A stretch of 64,000 bases of DNA from Novosphingobium sp. (GTDB taxonomy: Bacteria; Pseudomonadota; Alphaproteobacteria; Sphingomonadales; Sphingomonadaceae), in NCBI RefSeq assembly GCF_020852455.1, contig NZ_JADZAT010000024.1:62001-126000 (forward strand). The letters run 5' to 3'. Position 1 is the first letter of the stretch. The number at the start of each line of letters is the position of its first letter. A program made the translations under genes and the position numbers. The notes under the pieces are model-generated. The model saw nothing but the letters and a program-made list of their open reading frames with translations, did not search any database and had not been told where the DNA came from. Of the stretch, positions 16,942-26,248 are shown piece after piece.

Positions 16942-17220
16942 ATGGATCTCGACGCGCTGCTGGTCCACTTTTTCGGCACCGACGATCCGGCCAGCCTGAC
17001 CGAAGCCGAGTACGAACTGGCACTGGAGCGACTGAAGATCGGCTTTGGCGTGGAGCGCGAGCCAGGCCGCAAGTTTGCGCTGTGGTGCCTGATGGATGCG
17101 CTGGATGTAGCGCCGCTGCCGGCAGATGCCTTTGCCAAGGAACCGATGCTCAAGGCAGCAGCCGAAGACTATCTCAAGGCCGCCTTCCGGCTTGAGCGGT
17201 ATGGACCGGATGATGACTAG
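16942..17220 (+). CDS. Conserved hypothetical protein (92 aa)
   Basis: A 92-residue acidic, helical protein begins three bases after ubiB (MDLDALLVHFFGTDDPASLT). No domain is recognised. The stop overlaps the start of the phosphatase gene, which fits a ubiE-ubiB-orf-phosphatase operon. In many alphaproteobacteria, coaBC and dut follow ubiB; here this pair occupies that place. Confidence 0.75.
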   Translation: MDLDALLVHFFGTDDPASLTEAEYELALERLKIGFGVEREPGRKFALWCLMDALDVAPLPADAFAKEPMLKAAAEDYLKAAFRLERYGPDDD

Positions 17221-17674
17221 TCCGGCGGTTCTGTTCGTTTGCCTGGGCAACATCTGCCGTTCGCCGCTGGCCGAGGCCGCATTTCGCGCTGCGGCCGAGC
17301 AGACCGGGCTTAGCATGCTGGCGGATTCGGCCGGGACGGCAGACTACCATGTGGGCGAAGCACCCGATCCGCGCGCAATCCGCACGGCGGCTCGGTTCGG
17401 GATCGACATTTCGGGCTATCGCGGTCGGCAGGCCATCTCTGCCGATTTCACGCGCTTCAGCCACATCTTCGCGCTCGATCATTCGAACCTGGCAAACCTG
17501 CGCCGGATTGCTCCGGCCGGACATTCCGCGCAGCTGTCGCTGCTGCTGGACCTGGTTCCCGGGCGCGAAGGACAGGCGGTAGCCGATCCCTGGTACGGGG
17601 ATGAAGAAGGCTTTCTGGCAACCTGGGACGAAGTCAGCCTGGGCGCCCGTCACCTTGTAGCCAAGCTGCGCTGA
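17210..17674 (+). CDS. Low-molecular-weight protein-tyrosine phosphatase
   Basis: This 154-residue cytosolic phosphatase shows the P-loop VCLGNICRSPLAEA with the catalytic Cys and Arg near the N-terminus, and the general-acid DPWYG near residue 125. The start may be ATG 17201, 17210 or 17213; I give 17210. All lie inside the preceding gene's end. ArsC-type arsenate reductase is a related alternative, but no ars genes are present. Confidence 0.9.
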   Translation: MMTSPAVLFVCLGNICRSPLAEAAFRAAAEQTGLSMLADSAGTADYHVGEAPDPRAIRTAARFGIDISGYRGRQAISADFTRFSHIFALDHSNLANLRRIAPAGHSAQLSLLLDLVPGREGQAVADPWYGDEEGFLATWDEVSLGARHLVAKLR

Positions 17675-17681
17675 CGATCCC

Positions 17682-17720
17682 TCAAAAGGAAACGCCCCGG
17701 ATCCGTGAGGACCCGGGGCG
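17682..17720 (-). terminator. Rho-independent terminator of the TonB receptor gene
   Basis: CGCCCCGG (17693-17700) pairs perfectly with CCGGGGCG (17713-17720), and the stem continues inward with one mismatch. Read leftward, TTTCCTTTT follows. It sits between the convergent phosphatase and receptor genes and could also help terminate the rightward transcript. Confidence 0.8.
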
Positions 17721-17744
17721 CCGCCCAGTTCAATTCAGCTGCGA

Positions 17745-20213
17745 TCAGAAATCGTAGCCCACTCGCATTCCGATCGTGCGCGGCTGGATCGGCACCACGT
17801 AGGGGCGCTGATAGCACTGCCCGCAAGAGACATAGCGCGAAATCTGGCCGCGTTCGTCGAACAGGTTCGAAACGAACAGTTCGAGATTGAGCTTGCTGAG
17901 GTCCACCCCGAAAGCGAGGTTGACGGTCGCAAATTCAGGCAGGCGGCCAAGCGCAGTGGCCTCGGCCAAGCGCACGTCACCGGTCGCCGAGCTTTGATAG
18001 GCCACGTTGACCTGACCATAGGCCTTGGTGTTGTCACCCACATTCGCCGAATAGCGCGCCGTACCCGACAGCTTGAACTTCGGTGTGACCGGCAGACGCG
18101 TCCCGGCGGGGGAGACGATTTCCGTTCCGCCGTTGCACTGGTAGGTTGGATCGTCGGTTTCGCACAGGTTCTTGGTCATCTTGGCGTCGGTATAGGCCGC
18201 CGCCAGGTTGAGGCTGAATCCGCCGCGGTTGTAGGCCAGATCGACGTCAATCCCGCGAATCCGGGCGTCCGGACCGTTGTGGATTTCGGTGAAGCTGTTG
18301 GCGCCCAGGTAAGAGAACTGGAACTTCTTCCAGTCCTGCTGATAGATCGCACCATTAAAGCGCAGCCCCGGAGCCAGCGTGGTCTTCCAACCGGTTTCAT
18401 AGTTGATCAGCGTATCCACGCCATAGGGCGCGACATCCGCGCGGCGGTTGATCCCGCCCGGACGGAAGCCCTTCGAAATGGTGCTGTAGACCATCACACT
18501 GGGGCTGAACTTGTACGTGGCGTTGAACCGCCAGGTCAGACCATCGCCCTTGGCGCGAACCGGATCGACGCCGCTGCCGTTCCAGACGCCCAGGTTGGTG
18601 CAAGGGCTACCATCGACAGCGGCCGGTGCCAGCGTGACACCTGGCGTACCCGCGACGGGGCGCAGACGCGACCCCGTGGTGGTGAAGCAGCCGGCCACAC
18701 CGGTACGCGAGGAGCCCGCAGCGTTGTACGGACCGTCGCTAAACCAGTTACCCGGATTGCGGCCAAAGCCGAAGAACCCGATCAGCGAGTTGTCGTACTT
18801 GTAGCCGCGAACCCCGGCGGTCAGCGTAAACTGCTCGGTCACGTCGAAGGTCGCTTCGCCGAACAGTGCATAGTCCTTGTCGATACGGTGCTGCTGGGTC
18901 AGCCACAGCGTGCCAGGCAGTCCGTTGACCGACACCAGCGGGCCAAGGTTAGCCACCTGATAATCCTGATGGATATCGTTCGACTGATACTGATAGAACG
19001 CACCGGCAACGATCCGGAACGGCTTGTCCGACGGCGAAGCAATCCGCAGTTCCTGGCTGAACTTCTTGAAGTGATCGCTGCCGATCACCTTTTGGCGCGG
19101 ATCGATATCGTTGCCGAACTGGTCCCAAACATAAAGGTATCCGGCGATCCCGCCGTAATACGAATAGAGCTGGTCATAGGCTTCCGAATAGTCGGTATAG
19201 TCGCTCGAGCTGAAGGTCTTGCGATCAAGGTAGGCGCCCGCATAGGTCAGGTCCCAATTGCCCACCTTGCCTTCGATGGTCAACGCCGCCTGCACGAACT
19301 TGTCGGTGCGGAATTCGGGGAAGAAGTGCTGGACCTGCAGGTCCCCCACCGAGGGATCGAAGGCGTACATGCCGTTCGACTTGGTGTTCTGGTAGAGCAC
19401 CGACGGCGTGACCGTCCAGTTGTCATCGAGGTTGATGCCCAGTGCGGCGCGGCCACCATAGCTTTCGGTGTCGTTGTAGTTCTGCTCCACGAAAGCATTG
19501 TTGTTGACGCAGCCCGTGCCCAGGAAACAGCGCGTTCCAGCCACATTGTCGATATAGCCCGCGTCGCGCTGGTAGAAGCCCGACACGCGCAGCGCGGCAC
19601 TGCCACCCAGCGGCGCATTGACATAGCCTTCAAGCTTGCCGCCAACCTTGCCATGGGCGACCGAGTTTATTTCCGCGTCCATCCCGCCTTCGAACCCGCT
19701 GGTCGAGGGCTTGTTGGTGATGATGCGGATCGTACCGGCCTGCGAAGAGGCGCCGTAAAGCGTACCCTGCGGGCCCGACAGGCTTTCGATGCGCGCCACG
19801 TCATAGATGTGCACGTCGAGGTTGCCGCCGATCGTGGTCACGGGCTGCTCGTCAAGATAGACGCCGACCGAGGGCAACGAGCCCGAGTGGTTACCGTCAC
19901 CGCCCGAAGCGACGCCGCGCATGTAGATCACGTTCACGCCCGGGGTACCCGAACCCTGGAACGAGACCGAGGGGAGCTGCTGGGCGTAATTGTTGAAATT
20001 CGAGATGTTGAGCTGCTCGAGCTTCTGGGTCCCCAGCGCCTGGATCGAAATCGGCACGTTCTGGAGGCTTTCCGAACGCTTCTGGGCGGTCACGACGATT
20101 TCGTCAGCATTTTCATCGTCGGCCGCAGCTTCCTGGGCGAAAGCCGGCGCCGAAATCAGCGCGGTGGAAGCGAACAGTGCCGCAAAGGTGGCGCGGCGGT
20201 AGGAGGTACGCAT
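17745..20213 (-). CDS. TonB-dependent outer-membrane receptor
   Basis: This 822-residue precursor has a signal peptide (MRTSYRRATFAALFASTALI, cleavage after AFA), a TonB-box region (DEIVVTAQKRSESLQNVPIS), a plug domain, and a beta-barrel ending in RVGYDF, the aromatic C-terminal sorting signal. It imports an unidentified ligand across the outer membrane using TonB/ExbBD energy. There is no N-terminal signalling extension. GAGGGG precedes ATG 20213. It lies 112 bases after a TPR-sulfotransferase gene on the same strand, so the two may be co-expressed. Confidence 0.93.
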   Translation of the reverse strand: MRTSYRRATFAALFASTALISAPAFAQEAAADDENADEIVVTAQKRSESLQNVPISIQALGTQKLEQLNISNFNNYAQQLPSVSFQGSGTPGVNVIYMRGVASGGDGNHSGSLPSVGVYLDEQPVTTIGGNLDVHIYDVARIESLSGPQGTLYGASSQAGTIRIITNKPSTSGFEGGMDAEINSVAHGKVGGKLEGYVNAPLGGSAALRVSGFYQRDAGYIDNVAGTRCFLGTGCVNNNAFVEQNYNDTESYGGRAALGINLDDNWTVTPSVLYQNTKSNGMYAFDPSVGDLQVQHFFPEFRTDKFVQAALTIEGKVGNWDLTYAGAYLDRKTFSSSDYTDYSEAYDQLYSYYGGIAGYLYVWDQFGNDIDPRQKVIGSDHFKKFSQELRIASPSDKPFRIVAGAFYQYQSNDIHQDYQVANLGPLVSVNGLPGTLWLTQQHRIDKDYALFGEATFDVTEQFTLTAGVRGYKYDNSLIGFFGFGRNPGNWFSDGPYNAAGSSRTGVAGCFTTTGSRLRPVAGTPGVTLAPAAVDGSPCTNLGVWNGSGVDPVRAKGDGLTWRFNATYKFSPSVMVYSTISKGFRPGGINRRADVAPYGVDTLINYETGWKTTLAPGLRFNGAIYQQDWKKFQFSYLGANSFTEIHNGPDARIRGIDVDLAYNRGGFSLNLAAAYTDAKMTKNLCETDDPTYQCNGGTEIVSPAGTRLPVTPKFKLSGTARYSANVGDNTKAYGQVNVAYQSSATGDVRLAEATALGRLPEFATVNLAFGVDLSKLNLELFVSNLFDERGQISRYVSCGQCYQRPYVVPIQPRTIGMRVGYDF

Positions 20214-20325
20214 GCAATTCCCCTCATTTTCTTGCGTAGTCAGCAAAACCCTGATTCCTGCGCGGGCCTAGGTCAAGGCCGGACATTAACATTTTGCGCA
20301 TCTGCGGCCGGGCGTGACACTTTTA

Positions 20326-21933
20326 TCACGTCTCCGGCGCATCCGGGTAAGATTCAAGCACTGGCCCCAGGGCCTTGCGCAAGGGATCAAGGTGCGCGTC
20401 GAACGCTTTCCAGGCCTCGGTGCCTTCACGGAAGATCGGCTGGCGAACCTGTTCCGAGCTGGGCGTGCGCACCGCGCGATTCGTATTGTAGAAGGCCAGA
20501 CACGCATCCTCAAAGGGCACACCAATGTAACTCAACAGTGCCCGCACCTCCACTTCGGTGTCATCAACCATGCGCTCATAGATCACCCGGTGAATCCGCC
20601 CGGGCAGAACCCGGTCGAGATGAGCCATCAGCCGAACATAGTCGGCATAGTAGCGCCCCATATCATCCAGGCTGTAGCTGAAAGCCTGCCCCTTCGCGAA
20701 ATGCTGCTTGAAGTTGGAGAAGCAGCAGCCGAGCGGATGGCGCCGGGCATCAACGATCCGGGCATTGGGCAGGATCGCCAGGATATAGACCAGGTGCAGC
20801 CAGTTGTTGGGCAGCTTGTCGATAAACAGCGGCCGCTCGGTCTTGCGCTGCACGCGGCTGCGACGCAGGAACTCCTCGCCCAGTTCGGCCAGCTTGTCGC
20901 CTTTGAGCTCGGGCAGGTTGAGCGGATAGTTCGCCGCCCGCCGGGCCATCGCGGGAATGTCGGGCAGTTCGGTGGTGCCTTCGATCTGGCTGTGGCTGGA
21001 GAGGATCTGCTCGACCAGTGTCGAGCCGGCACGCGGCATGCCCAGCACGAAGATCGGGTCGATCGCATCGCAGCCCTGCCCGGCTCGTTCGGCAAAGAAT
21101 TCGGGCGTGGCGATCTCGATCAGGCGATCGACGAAGCGGCTGTTCTCCTCGGCCGAATAGTCGAGGCTTTGCCGCCGCAGGGCATTGGCGCGGGCATAGT
21201 GGGCAAAGGCCGGGTCGGCCTGGCCGCGATCCTCAAGCGCCTTGCCCAGCGCGAAGTCGAGGTGGAAGCGGTCTTCATCGGCCAGGTCCGCCGATCCCAG
21301 CGCAGCTTCCATCGCGGCGATGTCCTGGTCGTTGAACTTCACGGTCTTGAGGTTGGCCATGCTCCACCAAACCTCGCCCAGCGCCGGCATCAGTTCGATC
21401 GCCCGGCGATAGGCGGCCACGCCTTCATCGAGCCGCCCGACGGTCTTCAGCATGTGGCCAAAGCTCATCCAGACGCGCGGCTGGTTGCCGGCCGCCGCCA
21501 GCACCCGCTCGTAGAGCTTGATGGCCTCTTCGAAATCGCCGATCCGCCCCTTGGCCGCAGCCTGCAGGTTGGCGTGGCCGGGGTTCTCGGGCTCTTCGGC
21601 AATCACCTGATCAAGCTGGGCGATCGCCTCTTCGGGGCGGTTCTGGCGGTAGAGCACCAGCGCCAGATTGGCCCGCGCGGCGGTAAAGCCCGGCGCCAGT
21701 TCCAGCGCGCGGCGCAGCAGCGTTTCGGAATCGCGATAGCGCCCGATCCGCCCGGCCAGTTCTGCCAACATCCGGATCGCGGGGACATCGAACGGATCTT
21801 CCTTCAGGTGCGCCCTGAGCTGCATTTCAGCGCGGGGAATATCGTTCTCATTCATGGCCAGCGCGGCATCGACCACGCGCGGATGGTACTTGCCGAGCCG
21901 CGAAAGCCAGCTTTGGGTGGTCACACTTGCCAT
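20326..21933 (-). CDS. Tetratricopeptide-repeat sulfotransferase
   Basis: This is a 535-residue protein. The N-terminal half is a run of TPR helices (for example AEMQLRAHLKEDPFDVPAIR and ALELAPGFTAARANLALVL). The C-terminal half is a sulfotransferase fold, with the PAPS-binding P-loop VLGMPRAGSTLVEQI near residue 295 and the 3'-phosphate motif ARIVDARRHPLGCCFSNF. It would transfer sulfate from PAPS to a peptide, lipid or glycan; the acceptor is unknown. The frame extends further upstream but ATG 21933 is the first start before the TPR part; the upstream open stretch is antisense to the permease gene. Confidence 0.9.
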   Translation of the reverse strand: MASVTTQSWLSRLGKYHPRVVDAALAMNENDIPRAEMQLRAHLKEDPFDVPAIRMLAELAGRIGRYRDSETLLRRALELAPGFTAARANLALVLYRQNRPEEAIAQLDQVIAEEPENPGHANLQAAAKGRIGDFEEAIKLYERVLAAAGNQPRVWMSFGHMLKTVGRLDEGVAAYRRAIELMPALGEVWWSMANLKTVKFNDQDIAAMEAALGSADLADEDRFHLDFALGKALEDRGQADPAFAHYARANALRRQSLDYSAEENSRFVDRLIEIATPEFFAERAGQGCDAIDPIFVLGMPRAGSTLVEQILSSHSQIEGTTELPDIPAMARRAANYPLNLPELKGDKLAELGEEFLRRSRVQRKTERPLFIDKLPNNWLHLVYILAILPNARIVDARRHPLGCCFSNFKQHFAKGQAFSYSLDDMGRYYADYVRLMAHLDRVLPGRIHRVIYERMVDDTEVEVRALLSYIGVPFEDACLAFYNTNRAVRTPSSEQVRQPIFREGTEAWKAFDAHLDPLRKALGPVLESYPDAPET

Positions 21934-22011
21934 GGCGCGCCAAGAAACATGGTGACGCGCGCCAATCAAGCGATAGGTTGCGCCGACTACAACAAAACAG
22001 CGGGAGCGGGC

Positions 22012-23307
22012 ATGGCGCAACAGCAGGATCAGACACTTGAGCGCCCCTTCGGCCTGTGGACCGCCACCGCGCTGGTGGTGGGCGGCACGATCGGTGCCGG
22101 GATCTTCGTGCTGCCCAGCCAGCTGGCCGCCTATGGCCAGACCTCGGTGGCGGGCTGGCTGATAGCGATTGCCGGAACCATGCTGCTGGGCCTGACGATC
22201 GGTGCGCTGGTGCGCGCCCGCCCTCAGGCCAGCGGCTTGATGGAGCTGTGCTCCGACGGGCTGGGCGCGGGTGTCAGTGTGCTGATGGGCTGGGCCTACT
22301 GGGTTTCGGTCTGGGCCAGCGTTGCAGTGCTGGCGACCACCGGGGCGAGCTATCTGGCGGTGTTCGTGCCCTGGCTGGGGCAAAGCCCGCTTAACGTGGC
22401 GCTGGGCGCGGTGGCGATCATCTGGGTGATCACCGCGATGAACCTGACCGGCGCGCGCACCGCCGGGCGGTTTCAGGTGCTGACCACCCTGCTCAAGCTG
22501 TTGCCGCTGATCGCGGTAGTGCTGATCCTGCTGCGGCTGGTGCTGGGCGGCGGTGAGGCCTTTTCACAGGTCCGTCAGGCACCCTTTTCAACCAGCCAGC
22601 TGCCCGGCGTGCTCAACCTGGTGTTCTATGCCCTGGTTGGCTTCGAGACCGCGGCGATGGCGGCTGAGCGCGTGCGCCAGCCCGAACGCAACGTGCCCCT
22701 GGCGACAATCGCCGGAACCGCGCTGATCGGCGCCCTGTACCTGGTTATCAGCACAGGCATCGCCTTTGCCATGCCCACCGAGCAGCTGACCAATTCGGGC
22801 GCACCGGTGGCCGATTTCGTTTCGCGCTATTGGGGTCCCTGGGCCGGACAGGCTGTGGCTGCCTTTGCCGCAATTTCGGCGATCGGCTGCCTCAACGCCT
22901 GGGTGCTGATTTCGGGCGAAGTGCCGTTGGGCATGGCCCGGACCGGGCTGATCCCCGATCCGATCGGCAAGCTGAGCGCGCACGGCATCGCCGCGCGCCC
23001 GGTGATCGCAGCCAGCATCTGCGCCTCGGTGCTGGTGTTGTCGAACCTGTCGCGCGGCACTGCCGGGCTGTTCGATTTCATGATGCGGCTGACCTCTTCG
23101 ACCAACCTGATCCTTTACCTGGGCGTCTGCGTCGTGGCGCTGCGGTTCAAGGTGGTGCGACCGGTCGCACTGCTGGCGCTGGCCTTTTCGCTGTGGACAC
23201 TGGTGGGTGCCGGCTGGGAAGTGCTGGCCTGGGGCGGCCTGCTGCTGCTGACCGCCCTGCCGCTGCACATGCTCAATATCCGGATCAGGAGCGCAGGATC
23301 TTCCTGA
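22012..23307 (+). CDS. APC-superfamily amino acid permease
   Basis: This 431-residue inner-membrane transporter has about twelve hydrophobic helices. The first carries TIGAGIFVLP, the unwound substrate-binding segment of APC proteins; GFETAAMAAERVRQPERNVP on helix 6 and its following loop are also typical. Amino acid or amine uptake, or exchange of the AdiC type, is likely. GGGAG precedes ATG 22012. The gene is divergent from the sulfotransferase and its end overlaps the convergent FAD enzyme gene. Confidence 0.92.
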   Translation: MAQQQDQTLERPFGLWTATALVVGGTIGAGIFVLPSQLAAYGQTSVAGWLIAIAGTMLLGLTIGALVRARPQASGLMELCSDGLGAGVSVLMGWAYWVSVWASVAVLATTGASYLAVFVPWLGQSPLNVALGAVAIIWVITAMNLTGARTAGRFQVLTTLLKLLPLIAVVLILLRLVLGGGEAFSQVRQAPFSTSQLPGVLNLVFYALVGFETAAMAAERVRQPERNVPLATIAGTALIGALYLVISTGIAFAMPTEQLTNSGAPVADFVSRYWGPWAGQAVAAFAAISAIGCLNAWVLISGEVPLGMARTGLIPDPIGKLSAHGIAARPVIAASICASVLVLSNLSRGTAGLFDFMMRLTSSTNLILYLGVCVVALRFKVVRPVALLALAFSLWTLVGAGWEVLAWGGLLLLTALPLHMLNIRIRSAGSS

Positions 23308-24883
23308 GCAGCGGCCGGTCGGCCAGGATCGCATGGGCCGCATTGTGGCCCGGCGCGCCGGTCACGCCGCCGCCCGGATGGGTGCCCGCACCGCACATGT
23401 AGAGGCCTTTGATCGGCCCGCGATAATCGCCGTGGCCCAGCACCGGGCGCGCCGCCCACAGCTGGTCGATCCCCATGGTCCCGTGCATGATGTCACCGCC
23501 GACCAGGCCGAACTTGCGCTCGAGGTCCCAGGGCGAATGGATCTGTGTGGCGATCACGCTCTTTTTGAAGTTGGGAGCATGATCATTGACGGTGTCGATG
23601 ATCAGGTCCGCCACCTTGTCGCGGTTGGCATCCCAATCGACGGTCGGATCGAACTGCTGGCAGAACAGCGAGGCGACATGGCAGCCTTCGGGCGCCAGGG
23701 TGTTGTCAACGCTTGACGGAATCTTGACCTCGACGATCGGCTTCTTCGACCAGCCGTGCTGCTGGGCGTCAATGAACGCCTGGTCCATGTAATCCATGCC
23801 GGGCGCGATGATGATCCCGGCGGTGTGGTGTTCGGCCAGGCTCTTGCCAGGCAGCACCGAGAAGTCGGGCAGTTCGGACAGCGCGACATTCATCCGGAAG
23901 GTGCCCGAGCAGGTCTTGTACCCCTTGATCCGGCGGTTGAAGTCATCATCCAGATCGCTTGAATCGACCATCTGGCGATAGAGCAGTGCCGGCCCGACGT
24001 TTGAAGCGACCACGCTGGCGGCCAGTTCCTCGCCGCTTTCCAGCTGGACGCCCTTCACCTTTCCGCCATCGACCAGCACCTTGGCGACCGGAGCCTCAAG
24101 GCTGATCTCGACCCCGGCATCCTCGCAGGCCCGCGCCATGGCCTGGGTGATCGCCCCCATGCCGCCGACCGCGTGGCCCCAGGCGCCCAGCTTGCCGTTC
24201 ACTTCGCCGAACACGTGGTGCAGCAGGACATAGGCCGATCCGGGCGTTGAAACCCCGGCATAGTTGCCAACCACCGCATCGAAAGCGAAGGCCGACTGGA
24301 CATAGTCATGTTCGTACCAGCCATCGAGGAACTGGCGGGTCGACTTGGTGAAGATATCGAGCAGGTCGCGCTGCACCGACAGGTCAAGGTTGGCCATCGG
24401 CCAGCCCTGTTTCGCCGCCGCCATCAGCGATGACAGGCCGCCGCCGACATTGGGCGGGATCTGCAGCGCCAGATCGCGCAGCACGTTGGCGACCTTTTCC
24501 AGCGCGGCGTCATACTTCGGATAGGCTTCAGCGTCCTTCTTCGAAAAGCGCGCGAATTCGGCTTCGGTCCGGCCGGGGGCACCGCCCAGCTTTACATAGT
24601 CGTTCTCGAACGGGAAGAAGTTGGAGATCGTCCGCTCGATGACCTTGTAGCCATAGTCATGCAGCCGCATGTCCTGGATCACCTTGGGGCGCAGCAGGCT
24701 GACGGTGTAGCTGGCGGTCGAATTGCGGAAGCCGGGATGGAATTCCTCAGTCACCGCCGCGCCGCCAACGATGTGGCGCCGTTCAAGCACGCGCACGCGC
24801 ATCCCGGCCTTGGCCAGGTAGAAGGCGCAGGTCAGGCCATTGTGGCCACCGCCGATGATGATGGCGTCATAAGTCTTGGTCAT
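23285..24883 (-). CDS. FAD-dependent oxidoreductase of the phytoene desaturase/PYROXD2 type
   Basis: This 532-residue flavoprotein has an N-terminal dinucleotide-binding motif (IIGGGHNGLTCAFYLAKAG) and an acidic ribose-binding end (VLERRHIVGGAA). The C-terminal FAD motif reads GLYMCGAGTHPGGGVTGAPG. It belongs to the CrtI-like amine oxidase group. No carotenoid genes lie here, so the PYROXD2-like subgroup of unknown substrate is more likely than carotenoid synthesis. It is followed upstream by a Rieske oxygenase on the same strand, 105 bases away. Confidence 0.87.
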   Translation of the reverse strand: MTKTYDAIIIGGGHNGLTCAFYLAKAGMRVRVLERRHIVGGAAVTEEFHPGFRNSTASYTVSLLRPKVIQDMRLHDYGYKVIERTISNFFPFENDYVKLGGAPGRTEAEFARFSKKDAEAYPKYDAALEKVANVLRDLALQIPPNVGGGLSSLMAAAKQGWPMANLDLSVQRDLLDIFTKSTRQFLDGWYEHDYVQSAFAFDAVVGNYAGVSTPGSAYVLLHHVFGEVNGKLGAWGHAVGGMGAITQAMARACEDAGVEISLEAPVAKVLVDGGKVKGVQLESGEELAASVVASNVGPALLYRQMVDSSDLDDDFNRRIKGYKTCSGTFRMNVALSELPDFSVLPGKSLAEHHTAGIIIAPGMDYMDQAFIDAQQHGWSKKPIVEVKIPSSVDNTLAPEGCHVASLFCQQFDPTVDWDANRDKVADLIIDTVNDHAPNFKKSVIATQIHSPWDLERKFGLVGGDIMHGTMGIDQLWAARPVLGHGDYRGPIKGLYMCGAGTHPGGGVTGAPGHNAAHAILADRPLLRKILRS

Positions 24884-24897
24884 GGCGGTCCTTCGGA

Positions 24898-24910
24898 AGT
24901 TGACAACTTA
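24898..24910. promoter_or_regulatory. Short palindrome upstream of the FAD oxidoreductase gene
   Basis: AAGTTGACAACTT is a perfect palindrome around one central base, 15 bases before the start codon of the leftward gene. The position suits an operator. No regulator is assigned. Confidence 0.3.
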
Positions 24911-24988
24911 CACAGGGTTCAAAAGCGGAAAAAACAGCTGATTTTCCGGCCAGGGGCGAATGTGGCAGCTTGCGGTAGTGTAGGAAAG

Positions 24989-26188
24989 TCAGACCTTGCG
25001 GCTCCACCCCGCCGGCGGCGCGAACGGCTGCCGGGCTTCGGGGATCAGCGCGCGGATCTTGCGGGCGAAGCTGCGCAGGCAGACCTCGCTGGTGGCGATC
25101 GGACCGGTGCCATAGCTTTTGCTGGCCATGCCCATCTGCACATTGTTGATCAGCCAGGTGTCTTCGGCGTTGACGTTGCGGTTGATCCGCCAGTTGGCAT
25201 AGCGCACCAGCTTCATCTCCCGCCGGTCGTCAGGCAGGCAATAGGCCACTTCGCGCAGCAGGCAGGTGGTCGGGCTGATCGGCAGCCACTGCATGAAGTC
25301 GATCTGGTCGGCGTAGATGTCGAACGCCATGTTCGGCCACAGCTTGTAATAGAGCCAGCGGCCATGCGCCTCTTCGGGCAGGTGATCGACCCGGGGCATG
25401 TGCGCCGAATAGAACTTTTCCCAGTAGTTCTGCTTTTCGTTCTTCACCACGTCGCCATAGAGCCGGTCGGCCCAGCCATGCGCCTCGATCCGGTAGGTCT
25501 TGCCGACCAGCCGCGACAGGCCATCGTGCGCCACCGGGATGTGGAGGTTGTCCGAATAGTTGTCACCCACGTTCTTCCAGTTGACGTCGCGCGGGCGGTG
25601 CCGGACCGGGCCCATGCTGCGCATGTCCTCGAACCGGTACTGCGCAACCTCGGCATCGAAGGGCGCCATCATTTCGGCCACGCTGGGGAACCCGGCATCT
25701 TCCAGCCGCACGAAGATGAAGCCGTGCCACACTTCCAGCGCGACCGGGGCCAGTCCGTTCTCTTCCAGTTTGAGCGAGGGATATTCGCCCTTCATCGGCA
25801 CCCCGGTCAGTCGCCCGTCGGTTTCATAAACCCAGGCGTGGTAGGGGCAGACCAGCTTCTTGGCGCAGCCTGACGGCCCCTGCACCAGCCGCATCGCGCG
25901 GTGGCGGCAGACATTGGTGAAGGCGCGCAGCTCTCCATCATCGCCGCGGATCACCACCACACTTTCGCCGACATAGTCCAGGGTCTGGTAATCGCCAGGA
26001 TTGGGCACCTCGCTGACATGGCAAACGATCTGCCATGACGGGCGGAAGATCCGCTCAACCTCAAGCCGCTGGAATTCCTCGTCGGTGTAGATCCAGCCCG
26101 GCAGCGAATAGTCCGCATCGGGATCGACATCGGCGCTGTCGATCATTGCCAGCTTAGAAGCCAATGGGGCGTGGTCGAGCTTGGTCAT
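24989..26188 (-). CDS. Aromatic ring-hydroxylating dioxygenase, Rieske alpha subunit
   Basis: This 399-residue non-haem iron oxygenase has a Rieske [2Fe-2S] site at C94-R-H96 and C114-P-Y-H117, and a catalytic mononuclear iron motif DNYSDNLHIPVAHDG near residues 195-210. Such enzymes hydroxylate or demethylate aromatics or quaternary amines with a partner reductase, which is not in this window. ATG 26188 is preferred over the longer frame to 26248. It faces the TetR gene divergently across a strong palindrome (26209-26232), so the TetR protein probably controls it. Confidence 0.9.
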   Translation of the reverse strand: MTKLDHAPLASKLAMIDSADVDPDADYSLPGWIYTDEEFQRLEVERIFRPSWQIVCHVSEVPNPGDYQTLDYVGESVVVIRGDDGELRAFTNVCRHRAMRLVQGPSGCAKKLVCPYHAWVYETDGRLTGVPMKGEYPSLKLEENGLAPVALEVWHGFIFVRLEDAGFPSVAEMMAPFDAEVAQYRFEDMRSMGPVRHRPRDVNWKNVGDNYSDNLHIPVAHDGLSRLVGKTYRIEAHGWADRLYGDVVKNEKQNYWEKFYSAHMPRVDHLPEEAHGRWLYYKLWPNMAFDIYADQIDFMQWLPISPTTCLLREVAYCLPDDRREMKLVRYANWRINRNVNAEDTWLINNVQMGMASKSYGTGPIATSEVCLRSFARKIRALIPEARQPFAPPAGWSRKV

Positions 26189-26208
26189 GGGGGGCGAATC
26201 CGATCTTG

Positions 26209-26232
26209 CTTGTTGGACGTTCGTACAACAAG
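26209..26232. promoter_or_regulatory. Probable TetR operator
   Basis: CTTGTTG (26209-26215) and CAACAAG (26226-26232) form perfect inverted arms, and the centre contains ACG-TT-CGT, giving a near-perfect 24-base palindrome. It lies between the divergent Rieske and TetR genes and has the size of a TetR dimer site. Confidence 0.65.
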
Positions 26233-26248
26233 TGCTAGACCATCGCAA

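Noticed and set aside
17994..20681. Long open frame (895 codons) antisense to the TonB receptor
   Set aside because: It is the complement of a well-supported gene with a signal peptide, plug and barrel. High GC gives long antisense frames, and its product is Arg/Gly/Ala-rich with no domain.
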